From: Sporosarcina sp. BI001-red
GTDB taxonomy: Bacteria > Bacillota > Bacilli > Bacillales_A > Planococcaceae
Assembly: GCF_003384035.1 (NCBI RefSeq)
Contig: NZ_QQAK01000017.1
Location: 1 to 64,000 of the forward strand
Direction: 5' to 3'
Length of the DNA stretch: 64,000 bases
The translations under genes were made by a program, and so were the position numbers. Of the stretch, positions 16,464-24,309 are shown piece after piece; position 1 is the first letter of the stretch, and every line of letters begins with the position of its first letter. The notes under the pieces are model-generated. The model saw only the letters and a program-made list of their open reading frames with translations. It had not been told where the DNA came from and did not search any database.

Positions 16464-16667
16464 TTATTCATACACGTGGAAGGTCATTAGTTCATGGATC
16501 ATTTTTTTCACGGATTCTTCATCAGTTGGTATGGAGGTAGTCCATTTAATCGTTCCATCAGGCATATAATCTCCTGTAAATCGCTCCGCGCCTTGTTGGA
16601 AGGAAAATGTCCAACCAGGTAGTTGCCCGCCTTCAAACATGGGCTGTACTCGAAAATGCTGTAACAT
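16464..16667 (-). CDS. yheE: YheE-family protein (DUF5342)
   Basis: A 67-aa soluble protein resembling B. subtilis YheE: MLQHFRVQPMFEGGQLPGW at the start, and an IKKMIHELM-like segment with FHVYE at the end. Function is unknown; the B. subtilis gene sits in a spore-associated yhe cluster. The ORF extends six codons further upstream, but the ATG at 16667 is chosen because AAAGGGG stands 8 bp before it and the shorter form matches family length. Confidence 0.75.
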   Translation of the reverse strand: MLQHFRVQPMFEGGQLPGWTFSFQQGAERFTGDYMPDGTIKWTTSIPTDEESVKKMIHELMTFHVYE

Positions 16668-16738
16668 ACCATTTACCCCTTTCATGATTCAATTCACCCC
16701 TGCATATAGTTGAAGTAAACTACTTAGGAGGGAGAGAC

Positions 16739-17131
16739 GTGTTTGTCTCAACATTAAAACAAGCCATTCATGATGAATACCAAGCCTATTTTTTTTACAA
16801 GTCTTTGTACGAACAATTAAAAGAACCGATGTGGAAAGACTTTGTCCGCCATGCATATGAAGACGAGAAAAGTCATTACGAAATGTTTCAACAACTCCAT
16901 TATATGCTGACCGGTTCGTTTGTTCCTAATCCGAAGCGACCGATACCGTGTTATGATGCTAAACAGTGTGTGCAAAAAGCACTTGTCGATGAATTGGAGT
17001 CCATCGAAACGTACAAAGAAATGCTGTTAACCATTCCATTTGAAGAAGCATATAATCCTCTGTTTATCGCACTTCATGATGAAATGGAGCATGCAATTCG
17101 AATGTCCACCATTTACAATGCACTCCCTTGA
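16739..17131 (+). CDS. Ferritin-like (rubrerythrin-type) domain protein
   Basis: A 130-aa four-helix protein. Likely di-iron ligands are Glu in HDEYQAY, Glu and His in YEDEKSHYE, Glu in LVDELESIETY and Glu/His in HDEMEHAIRM. The spacing fits ferritin-like domains such as Bacillus YhjR. Two cysteines (CYDAKQC) lie in the link between the helix pairs. It is probably cytoplasmic, possibly in iron or peroxide handling; the exact role is not known. GTG start with an excellent AGGAGGGAG RBS. Single gene with terminator. Confidence 0.8.
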   Translation: MFVSTLKQAIHDEYQAYFFYKSLYEQLKEPMWKDFVRHAYEDEKSHYEMFQQLHYMLTGSFVPNPKRPIPCYDAKQCVQKALVDELESIETYKEMLLTIPFEEAYNPLFIALHDEMEHAIRMSTIYNALP

Positions 17132-17137
17132 ACGGAC

Positions 17138-17175
17138 AAAAACCACCCTTCGGAATAATGCGGAAGGTGGTTTTT
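17138..17175 (+). terminator. Terminator after the ferritin-like gene
   Basis: Stem AAAAACCACCCTTC/GAAGGTGGTTTTT with a 10-11 nt loop. Confidence 0.88.
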
Positions 17176-17437
17176 GTATGTATATGAGGCTAAATGAATT
17201 CCTGAGGCCAATCAGAAATGCAAAGTTTGAGAGACAGCGCACTGTCAAAATGTCATTCGACAGAGTATCGATGGAAAAGAAGTTTTCATTACTAATATCC
17301 CTGTCGGAATTTCAGTTTCCATGATAAAAGGTATGTCGATAGGACAACTATAGCACTAAATGAGTGGTGTGTAAATATGTCGCCTCATAGTAAATAATGG
17401 GAAAATTATAAAAGTGTTTTGATGGTGACTAAAAGGC
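17176..17437. other. Gene-free region
   Basis: About 260 bp without a supported gene. A plus-strand reading frame begins at 17178 next to the terminator arm GGAAGGTGG, but its composition is unconvincing. A small GACAG/CTGTC hairpin lies near 17230. Nothing else is seen. Confidence 0.4.
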
Positions 17438-18214
17438 TTAGTTAAGCCTATCTCTGAAGTAAGACGTAGCTTCTAGCATTCTAGGGCCGTACCAAAACAT
17501 CTCCCCGTCGATAGGTAAAATCGATGCATTCGGAAGTATTTCTTGGAATTCAGGGATGTGTTTCTCTTTAAAAGGGTATGGTTCTGAAGCTAAAAGTACT
17601 AAGTCTGGATTGGCCGATTGAAAATCATGAGTCGTAAGTTCCGGGTATCTTCCTGAAAATTCTCTAACAGGATTTGAAAAACCCAGTGTTTCAAGCAGGG
17701 AATCGATATAAGTAGTACGTCCAGCTGCCATATAGGGCTTTTTCCATATGACATACATCGCACTACCTGAAGTTAGCCCGTGAAGAGACTGGAATCCTTC
17801 TTGGATTTCAGATACCAAGCTTTGGGCTTGGTCACGTCGATCGGTTACATCTCCAATGTTTTCAATCATAGTATACGCTTCTTGCACGTTTTGGACTTCT
17901 GCTACGTAAACTGGGAGGTGTTGTTCTAGTGCTTCAACGATATCTCTTGTATTTTCTTCCTTCTCGGCAATGATCAGGTCGGGCTTCAATTGCAAAATGG
18001 CATCTAATTTTATATCCTTCGTCCCAGCGACAGCTTTTACATCCAATACAGCTGGAGAGGGATGAATACAAAAACGGGTCCTTCCTATAACTTCATCTTG
18101 CAACTCTAATGCAAATAAGGTGTCTGTAATGCCTGGACAAAGGGATACGATTCGTTTCGGTGGATAGGTGTAGGTAACGGTTCTACCGAGTGCGTCTTGT
18201 ACAGTTCGTTCCAT
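17438..18214 (-). CDS. Cobalamin-binding (BtuF/TroA-fold) protein without signal peptide
   Basis: A 258-aa protein with the helical-backbone metal receptor fold seen in vitamin B12 and siderophore binding proteins. Typical segments are RIVSLCPGITDTLFALEL, LKPDLIIAEK and PDLVLLASEPYPF. The sequence begins directly with the domain and shows neither a signal peptide nor a lipobox, so it is expected to stay in the cytoplasm. No BtuC/BtuD genes are near. Possible roles are intracellular corrinoid binding or loss of export; neither is proven. RBS AAAGGATG. A QueG-type cobalamin enzyme is encoded in the same window. Confidence 0.78.
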   Translation of the reverse strand: MERTVQDALGRTVTYTYPPKRIVSLCPGITDTLFALELQDEVIGRTRFCIHPSPAVLDVKAVAGTKDIKLDAILQLKPDLIIAEKEENTRDIVEALEQHLPVYVAEVQNVQEAYTMIENIGDVTDRRDQAQSLVSEIQEGFQSLHGLTSGSAMYVIWKKPYMAAGRTTYIDSLLETLGFSNPVREFSGRYPELTTHDFQSANPDLVLLASEPYPFKEKHIPEFQEILPNASILPIDGEMFWYGPRMLEATSYFRDRLN

Positions 18215-18318
18215 GAAATCATCCTTTCTTTCTTCGAGTCACGTTTCTATTGTTCATCATACTGGATTTTCAAAACAAAATCAGCCGAATCTCCATACAG
18301 GACAGACAGCCTAATTAG

Positions 18319-18346
18319 TTGGTGAAGCAGGCCGTTCTGTTATAAG
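18319..18346 (+). promoter_or_regulatory. Promoter of yheB-yheA
   Basis: TTGGTG and TATAAG are 16 bp apart. Transcription would begin near 18352, which excludes the upstream ATG at 18347 as start of yheB. Confidence 0.55.
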
Positions 18347-18379
18347 ATGAAAGAAATCGAACAGGAGAAGGTGAAGCGA

Positions 18380-19528
18380 TTGCAATTTATATGGATTCTT
18401 TTGTTTATGGCACTCATCGGAGCAGTCATAGGGGGCTTGACGAACCACCTTGCTATTAAGATGCTATTTCGACCTCACGAGGCTAAATATATTGGCAAAT
18501 GGCGCGTTCCATTTACCCCAGGGCTTATCCCGAAACGCCGTGACGAACTTGCTATGCAGCTTGGACGAACTGTAACGAATTACTTACTGACACCGGATAC
18601 ATTTAGGAAGCGGTTATTGACACCGGACATGGCAGAAAAAGCAGAACTATTCGTTCAAAGTCGATTGGAGAAGGAAGTATTCGACTCACAGCGAACGATT
18701 GCAGAGTGGCTTGAACTTGCAGGGGTTTCTGATCTGGATCTCGTTTTGGAGCGAAAAACAGGTGAGCTCATTGACTCTCGATTTGTTGCAGCGAAACATG
18801 CAATTTTGTCGGGAACTGTAGAAGAAAAGGTTCCTGAAAAGTGGCTGATAGAAGCAGAGACTCATATCCCAACTGTGACTTCTTATGTTTTGAACCGAGC
18901 GGATCAATTCGTGGATTCTTATGAAGGAAAATTGATGTTTCAACGATTGATCACAGATTTCCTAGAGTCTAAAGGAACACTTGGTGGAATGGTCAAAATG
19001 TTTTTCGGAGATTCCAACTCTCTTGTTGAAAAGGTACAAAGAGAGGCAAAGAAATTCATCGCTGCCCCAGGAACCATTCAACTTATTGAAACGATGCTTA
19101 CGAAAGAATGGGCCAAATTGAAGCAACGACCAATGGAAGAACTAGTAGGTGGATTTGACTGGGATGGACTTGGACTCTCGTTGCGCAACTATCTGCTGAA
19201 AGAGTTGGATGTAGCAAATCGACTCGCGCAGCCGATTCACTATTACTGGCCAACTGGAGCTGCATGGACCTCAACCAACTTGACACCTAAAGTAATCGAG
19301 TTTGCATTTACGCAGGCGGAAATTCAACTCGAACAATCCTTGAAACGGTTGAAACTGGACCAAATTGTGAAAGAACAAGTCGATACGTTCCCGGTTTCAG
19401 TATTGGAAGACCTTGTCCTAGGTATTTCAAAACGAGAATTTAAAATGATTACCGTCCTTGGTGCACTATTAGGTGGTATGATTGGAATTGTGCAAGGACT
19501 CATTGTATACTTTACAAATCTTACTTAG
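18380..19528 (+). CDS. yheB: DUF445 membrane protein YheB
   Basis: A 382-aa protein of the DUF445 family like B. subtilis YheB. It has a hydrophobic N-terminal helix (LQFIWILLFMALIGAVIGG), a large soluble middle part and a C-terminal hydrophobic helix (VLGALLGGMIGIVQGL). Conserved start motifs are TNHLAIKMLFRP and PFTPGLIPKRRDELA. The TTG start is preferred: AGGAGAAGGTG precedes it, relatives begin at this point, and the promoter at 18319-18346 places the transcript start after the alternative ATG (18347). Function is unknown. yheA follows after 12 bp. Confidence 0.85.
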   Translation: MQFIWILLFMALIGAVIGGLTNHLAIKMLFRPHEAKYIGKWRVPFTPGLIPKRRDELAMQLGRTVTNYLLTPDTFRKRLLTPDMAEKAELFVQSRLEKEVFDSQRTIAEWLELAGVSDLDLVLERKTGELIDSRFVAAKHAILSGTVEEKVPEKWLIEAETHIPTVTSYVLNRADQFVDSYEGKLMFQRLITDFLESKGTLGGMVKMFFGDSNSLVEKVQREAKKFIAAPGTIQLIETMLTKEWAKLKQRPMEELVGGFDWDGLGLSLRNYLLKELDVANRLAQPIHYYWPTGAAWTSTNLTPKVIEFAFTQAEIQLEQSLKRLKLDQIVKEQVDTFPVSVLEDLVLGISKREFKMITVLGALLGGMIGIVQGLIVYFTNLT

Positions 19529-19540
19529 GGGGAATTTAAC

Positions 19541-19891
19541 ATGGTAGTCAATATTTATGACGATATTAATAAGTTAGAAGAATCACTACGCACGACGGAA
19601 GAATTTTCAGCGGTTAAAGAGGCGATAGAAAACGTTAAGGCAGACCCTGAAGCACTGGAAATGTTCCGCAACTTCCGTGAAATCCAAGTTACATTGCAGC
19701 AAAAACAAATGGCTGGAGAAGAAATTCAGCCTGATGAACTGGAGCATGCTCAAAAAACTGCTCAGCTATCACAACAAAATCCAAAAATCATGGCAATGCT
19801 AGAAGCTGAAATGAAGCTAAGTGGAGTCATCGAAGAAATTAACCGCATTCTGATGAAACCCGTTCAAGAAATATACGAAACAATGAATTGA
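19541..19891 (+). CDS. yheA: YlbF/YmcA-family protein YheA
   Basis: A 116-aa all-helical protein of the YlbF/YmcA/YheA family; length and the segment MFRNFREIQVTLQQKQMAGE match YheA. Family members YlbF and YmcA belong to the complex that controls RNA processing and biofilm or sporulation development in B. subtilis. The role of YheA itself is not settled. RBS AGGGGGAAT. Second gene after yheB, followed by a terminator. Confidence 0.88.
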   Translation: MVVNIYDDINKLEESLRTTEEFSAVKEAIENVKADPEALEMFRNFREIQVTLQQKQMAGEEIQPDELEHAQKTAQLSQQNPKIMAMLEAEMKLSGVIEEINRILMKPVQEIYETMN

Positions 19892-19895
19892 CACC

Positions 19896-19925
19896 AAAAC
19901 CAGCCCAGTGTGGCTGGTTTTTTCT
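19896..19925 (+). terminator. Terminator after yheA
   Basis: Ten-bp stem AAAACCAGCC/GGCTGGTTTT with a CAGTGT loop and T-rich tail. Confidence 0.9.
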
Positions 19926-19996
19926 TTTCATGGTTTGCTATACTGAGTATCACAGACAATCGGATCACCTAGATCCATGAGAAAGTTGGGCTAGCA

Positions 19997-21502
19997 ATGC
20001 AAACTATTGCACTTCACGGCAATTTTAAAGAAGACTGGGTACGAATGTTCATCCACCTGTCAAATCTATTTTTTGAAGAAACAAAAATTGCAAAAAAAGA
20101 GGAAACCGGAGATCTCGATTTACGCTTCGAAGAACGTCAGCAAGGAGACCTCCTGATTGTAACAGCGGAACTTACTGTTCAAGAAAATAACTATCGTGCG
20201 GAGTTCAAAGAGACTGCTGAAGGCGGTAATGAGAAAGACCAGAACCGACAATGGAAGCGGCTCTATTCGCATGTGTTATTGGAAGTTCTGGAATCCTCAA
20301 CGGGCATGAACCAAGAGTGGGGAATTTTGACGGGCATACGTCCGACGAAACTGTACCATAAGTATCGCCAGGAAAGTCATAGCGCGCACGACGTAAAGCA
20401 ACTGTTAATGGATAAACACCGTGTGTCCGAACGAAAAGTGAACTTGCTCGAGACGATCACAGACATTCAATTGAAAGCTGTACCTGATCTTTATAACGTT
20501 CAAGAAGAAGTGAGTATCTATATCGGGATCCCGTTTTGTCCAACGAAGTGTGCGTATTGTACATTCCCGGCATACGCGATCCACAGGAAAAGCGGTCGCG
20601 TGGAGACATTTTTAGATGGCTTACACGAGGAAATTCGACAACTTGGAGAATGGCTTACTGAACGAAATGTCAAAGTGACAACAATCTATTTTGGCGGAGG
20701 TACTCCGACTTCGATTGAAGCAGAAGAAATGGATGCGCTGTATCAAGTCATGGTTGAATCCTTCCCGTTCATGGAAGAAGTGCGTGAAGTTACGGTTGAA
20801 GCGGGCCGCCCAGACACAATTACCCCTGCTAAAATTGACGTACTTAAAAAGTTTGGCATCGACCGCATTAGTGTCAATCCACAATCGTATACAGACGAAA
20901 CATTGAAAGCAATTGGTCGACATCATACAGTTCAAGAAACTATCGACAAATTTAAGCTTTCCCGCTCAATGGGGATGAATAATATTAACATGGACCTTAT
21001 CATCGGACTGCCCAATGAAGGAATTGAAGAGTTTAGTCATTCGCTACAGGAAACTGAAAAGCTTCAACCGGAATCCTTAACGATTCACACGCTTTCGTTT
21101 AAACGCGCTTCTGAAATGACGCGAAACAAGAAGAAATATGAAGTGGCGGATCGTCCGACTGCTGAGCAAATGATGAAGCTCGGTGAAGAGTGGACAGAGG
21201 CAAACGGATATGTCCCGTATTACTTATATCGCCAGAAAAATATTCTCGGGAATTTGGAGAACGTTGGGTATTCCAAGCCAGGTGAAGAGAGCATCTATAA
21301 TATTATGATTATGGAGGAAGTGCAGTCTATTATCGGTATTGGCTGTGGTGCTTCTAGTAAGTTCCGTGACCCGAAGACTGGCCGAATCACACAATTCCAC
21401 AACCCGAAAGATCCAGCCGCTTATATTTTGTCGTATCAAGAATCCATTGAAAGAAAGTTAGAATTGCTGGATGAAATCTTTCCACAATCCGTTCCAAAAT
21501 AA
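19997..21502 (+). CDS. hemZ: Radical SAM protein HemZ (coproporphyrinogen dehydrogenase-like)
   Basis: A 501-aa radical SAM enzyme, the same length as B. subtilis HemZ. The iron-sulfur cluster motif CPTKCAYC (CxxxCxxC) lies near residue 180, followed by the glycine-rich FGGGTPTS motif for S-adenosylmethionine. About 170 residues precede the radical SAM core, as in HemZ and unlike HemN. The protein is linked to oxygen-independent haem synthesis, although the activity of HemZ proteins is debated. RBS is weak (GAAAGTTGGG). A TATACT element lies near 19938. Confidence 0.9.
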   Translation: MQTIALHGNFKEDWVRMFIHLSNLFFEETKIAKKEETGDLDLRFEERQQGDLLIVTAELTVQENNYRAEFKETAEGGNEKDQNRQWKRLYSHVLLEVLESSTGMNQEWGILTGIRPTKLYHKYRQESHSAHDVKQLLMDKHRVSERKVNLLETITDIQLKAVPDLYNVQEEVSIYIGIPFCPTKCAYCTFPAYAIHRKSGRVETFLDGLHEEIRQLGEWLTERNVKVTTIYFGGGTPTSIEAEEMDALYQVMVESFPFMEEVREVTVEAGRPDTITPAKIDVLKKFGIDRISVNPQSYTDETLKAIGRHHTVQETIDKFKLSRSMGMNNINMDLIIGLPNEGIEEFSHSLQETEKLQPESLTIHTLSFKRASEMTRNKKKYEVADRPTAEQMMKLGEEWTEANGYVPYYLYRQKNILGNLENVGYSKPGEESIYNIMIMEEVQSIIGIGCGASSKFRDPKTGRITQFHNPKDPAAYILSYQESIERKLELLDEIFPQSVPK

Positions 21503-21592
21503 AGGAGTTTTCACCTTAACCCCGAATTAAGTTAATGAATGACTATTCAGTTTCATTATCGGTCAATTTATATGGGGAAAAGGGGAGTTATC

Positions 21593-22372
21593 ATGTATCA
21601 AACAATCGAACTTTCAAAAGACGAACGGATCGCGACACTTACACTAAATCGCCCGAATTCAATGAATGCGATGGATGATGTGATGATGAAGGAATTGGCT
21701 GATGCTTTTGAGGAGCTAAAGTCTGAACAGGAAATCCAGGTGTTACTCATCAAGGGAGCAGGTCGAACGTTTTCAGCAGGTGGCGATATTAAAAAAATGA
21801 TTGATCCCGAGTCACCGATGGATATGGGGGAAGTCATGCAACATATTACCCGGCTAGCGAAGACACTCTACATGCTGCCTCAAATCACGATTGCCGTCAT
21901 TCACGGTTCCGCAGCTGGACTTGGGTTCAGTCTAGCGCTCGGCTGCGACATCCTCGTTGCTGAAGAAGATAGTAAACTGGCTATGAACTTTATCGGCATT
22001 GGACTCGTGCCAGATGGCGGAGGACACTTCTTCTTGAAAGAACGCATTGGGACGACAAATGCGAAGAAAATGATTTGGGGTGGGGAAGTCATTGATGGGA
22101 AGACAGCTAAAGCAGCAGGTCTTGTTGATGAACTTGTTCCAAACGGACAAGCAGCAATGGCCGCAAATCTTCTTGCGAATGGATTCCTCGAATCACCGAT
22201 TTCTGCTATGATTGCCTCTAAAAGAATTCTGCATGAAAGCAAGCGTGCAGAGCTTGAGCAAGTGCTTCAATTGGAAAGCGAATCTCAAGTGGCGATGCGA
22301 AACACTGCAGATCATTTAGAAGGTATTCGTGCATTTGTGGAGAAGCGGCAACCAGTCTTCATAGGGAACTAA
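21593..22372 (+). CDS. yhaR: Enoyl-CoA hydratase/isomerase family protein YhaR
   Basis: A 259-aa crotonase-fold protein. The oxyanion-hole segments are visible as TFSAGGDIKKM (about residue 60) and GSAAGLGFSLALGCD (about 105). The usual catalytic Glu region reads FIGIGLVPDGGG, with Asp before the triple Gly, so a standard hydratase mechanism is not certain. Closest by layout and length to B. subtilis YhaR, of unknown substrate. The ATG at 21593 is chosen over an 18-codon longer frame because AAGGGGAG stands 6 bp before it. Confidence 0.82.
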   Translation: MYQTIELSKDERIATLTLNRPNSMNAMDDVMMKELADAFEELKSEQEIQVLLIKGAGRTFSAGGDIKKMIDPESPMDMGEVMQHITRLAKTLYMLPQITIAVIHGSAAGLGFSLALGCDILVAEEDSKLAMNFIGIGLVPDGGGHFFLKERIGTTNAKKMIWGGEVIDGKTAKAAGLVDELVPNGQAAMAANLLANGFLESPISAMIASKRILHESKRAELEQVLQLESESQVAMRNTADHLEGIRAFVEKRQPVFIGN

Positions 22373-22375
22373 ATA

Positions 22376-22420
22376 AACAAAGCCGGCATCGCATTTAGAA
22401 GGATGCTGGCTTTGTTTTTT
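22376..22420 (+). terminator. Terminator after yhaR
   Basis: Stem ACAAAGCCGGCATC/GATGCTGGCTTTGT with one G-U pair and a T6 tail. Confidence 0.9.
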
Positions 22421-22438
22421 ACGTGAAAATCATGAAGA

Positions 22439-22465
22439 AGGTTTAAAATCGTAGAAATAGGGAAC
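22439..22465 (+). promoter_or_regulatory. SigB-type promoter of the STAS gene
   Basis: AGGTTTAA, 13 bp, then GGGAAC closely matches the general stress sigma-B consensus (GTTTAA, N12-15, GGGWAW). The start codon is 38 bp downstream. Confidence 0.7.
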
Positions 22466-22502
22466 TGTTCAATTGTTTGTGTCAATCAAAGGAGGTAACA
22501 GC

Positions 22503-23321
22503 ATGTCTAGTAACCATGTTAATCCGAAAGTTAAAAAGTTTATTGTGGACAATAGGGATAATTTCGAACGGGAGCTCCTCATTCAGGCTGTGACCGTCAA
22601 TGATAGAATCGAAGAAATTCTACGTATTGGGAATATTGACTTGATCGACAATGCACATAAACTTGTTGCCTTTGTAATCGAGGCCAAAGAAGATGAGTTG
22701 AAATCTTTTGCTAAAAGGGAAGGAATCGCATGGGCAAAGCATTCACTAACACTTGCATTCAAACTCGAATGGGTTTCTGCAATCCGACGTACATTATGGG
22801 ACTTTATAGAAGAATACATACAAGTTAATACAGATGACTTTACGTTGAAGGATTTCTTTGTTCTGGAAAAGAAAATCAATTCCAGATTGGATCACTTCTT
22901 GAATGCATTTTTTATTAGTTATTCTTCCTACAAAGATCAGGAAATTATAGCTCAAAAAAATATCGTGCAAAACCTTTCCGTTCCGATTATCCCAATTACT
23001 CGGACAACAAGTATTTTGCCGTTAATTGGAATGCTGGACTATTATAGGACGACTGTCATACAAGAAAAAGTGTTGACCGAAATTAGCCGCCTTCACATTC
23101 AAACGCTCATTCTCGATTTATCTGGAATTGAGGATATGGAACATGAAGTCATTGATAATTTAAGCAGGGTCATAGAAGGCACAAAACTGATGGGCTGCCA
23201 GACGGTTATCACGGGACTTCGACCAGATGTTGTCCGAAAAATGGCGACGCTCGGCATCCGTTTTGAAGGAGAAACAAAAACTCTTGGTACGCTACAACGG
23301 GCTTTGCAATCCTATTTATGA
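22503..23321 (+). CDS. RsbR-like STAS protein lacking the phosphorylation threonines
   Basis: A 272-aa protein with an N-terminal helical (non-haem globin-like) region of about 150 residues and a C-terminal STAS domain, the arrangement of RsbR stressosome proteins. In B. subtilis RsbR paralogues two threonines in the STAS domain (T171, T205) are phosphorylated by RsbT. Aligning DLSGIEDMEHEV and GLRPDVVRKMATLG by eye puts His and Lys at those positions, so it probably cannot be switched the usual way. ATG at 22503 follows AAAGGAGG; ten upstream codons are ignored. A SigB-type promoter directly upstream supports a stress-response role. Confidence 0.82.
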   Translation: MSSNHVNPKVKKFIVDNRDNFERELLIQAVTVNDRIEEILRIGNIDLIDNAHKLVAFVIEAKEDELKSFAKREGIAWAKHSLTLAFKLEWVSAIRRTLWDFIEEYIQVNTDDFTLKDFFVLEKKINSRLDHFLNAFFISYSSYKDQEIIAQKNIVQNLSVPIIPITRTTSILPLIGMLDYYRTTVIQEKVLTEISRLHIQTLILDLSGIEDMEHEVIDNLSRVIEGTKLMGCQTVITGLRPDVVRKMATLGIRFEGETKTLGTLQRALQSYL

Positions 23322-23326
23322 AATGG

Positions 23327-23367
23327 AAAAGACGCTTATCCGCGGTCAAAGCGGACAAGCGTCTTTT
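23327..23367. terminator. Bidirectional terminator overlapping the end of mgsA
   Basis: Seventeen-bp stem (AAAAGACGCTT...AAGCGTCTTTT) with one mismatch. It contains the last codons and stop of mgsA on the minus strand. Confidence 0.85.
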
Positions 23368-23770
23368 GTTTGTATTTATCTACAGTATCTCTCCATTGAA
23401 AATAGCCTTTTTCAATCGATCGAATAAGTAGCTCAGCGGTTGCAATGTTCGTTGCAAGGGGAATACCATATACGTCACAAAGACGTAGCAATGCACTGAC
23501 ATCTGGTTCGTGAGGTTGTGCAGTTAGTGGATCACGGAAAAAAAGAATGAGATCCAGCTCTCCAGTAGCCACCATTGCACCAATTTGCTGATCGCCACCA
23601 AGTGGTCCGGAATTCATGCGATTCACTTGAAGCTTGGTTTCTTCCATAATTCGTTTTCCGGTAGTTCCTGTAGCGTAAAGCGTATAGTCCTGAAATATTG
23701 ATTCATAGGCAATCGTAAAGTTTACCATTTCGTCTTTCTTTTCATCGTGGGCAATTAGAGCAATCTTCAT
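23336..23770 (-). CDS. mgsA: Methylglyoxal synthase
   Basis: A 144-aa cytoplasmic enzyme that converts dihydroxyacetone phosphate to methylglyoxal and phosphate, a bypass relieving sugar-phosphate stress. Typical motifs are the start [13 protein letters not shown], the phosphate loop [21 protein letters not shown] with the catalytic Asp region, and [14 protein letters not shown]. In B. subtilis Crh binds and inhibits MgsA, and crh is present in this window. RBS TAGGAGGCG. The last codons and stop lie inside the shared terminator hairpin. Confidence 0.95.
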   Translation of the reverse strand: MKIALIAHDEKKDEMVNFTIAYESIFQDYTLYATGTTGKRIMEETKLQVNRMNSGPLGGDQQIGAMVATGELDLILFFRDPLTAQPHEPDVSALLRLCDVYGIPLATNIATAELLIRSIEKGYFQWRDTVDKYKQKTLVRFDRG

Positions 23771-23826
23771 CGCACGCGCCTCCTAACTGATTGATTAAAG
23801 AATAGCATACTGTACAGAAAAACGCT

Positions 23827-24018
23827 TTAAACATGAAACAATAGTAATTTGCCAGCGGGAGAAGCGAGACGATGAGTCTGGTCAATCAGATTTTGCTTTT
23901 CCAGTAGCGATTGACCTATCACTTTTGCTGCCTCATCAGTTTCGGCAGTAAATGTTTCGTCTGCAATCATTTTCCCTGTCTTTTCATATGCCGTTAATTT
24001 ATATGTCCTCACAATCAT
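23827..24018 (-). CDS. YhzD-like small protein
   Basis: A 63-aa soluble protein resembling B. subtilis YhzD: TYKLTAYEKTGKMIADETF, then AAKVIGQSLLEK, ending HRLASPAGKLLLFHV. Function unknown. The reading frame continues 20 codons upstream, but GGGAG before the ATG at 24018 (or GTG at 24012) and the family length favour the short form. It stands upstream of mgsA on the same strand. Confidence 0.65.
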   Translation of the reverse strand: MIVRTYKLTAYEKTGKMIADETFTAETDEAAKVIGQSLLEKQNLIDQTHRLASPAGKLLLFHV

Positions 24019-24078
24019 CCGCTCCCATCCTTTTCCTCTAGTATACACGTATCCTACTTTAAATGAATAGTGATTCAT

Positions 24079-24309
24079 TGCTCGAGGAATGTTACGCTAA
24101 ATGTCTACTACTATGTGTAGACTAATATGTTTGCTAAAATAAAGAAATCCCATTAGATGTCATGAGACCTTATTCAATTGATAGTGTTCTATAATTCGTC
24201 TTTTTTATCCTAATAGAAGTGAACTAACACGTCTTATTTATCGAGGCAATCTTCTACCCATCCAACTTTTGAGTAGAAGACGAAATATTTTTTACAGGGA
24301 GCCATAACA
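24079..24309. other. Regulatory region before the metal operon
   Basis: No gene here. A TATAAT lies at 24190-24195, with a poor -35. A hairpin TCTTCTAC/GTAGAAGA (24250-24257 with 24273-24280) lies 30 bp before the permease start, and GTCTAC/GTAGAC near 24102-24121. No Zur or Fur-like box was recognised. Confidence 0.4.

Noticed and set aside
17178..17324. Plus-strand frame of 48 codons after the ferritin-like gene
   Set aside because: Its apparent RBS is an arm of the terminator, and the composition is not protein-like.
24079..24309. Search for a Zur or Fur box before the metal operon
   Set aside because: No sequence close to the Zur (TCGTAAT-N-ATTACGA) or Fur consensus was found; only unrelated hairpins.
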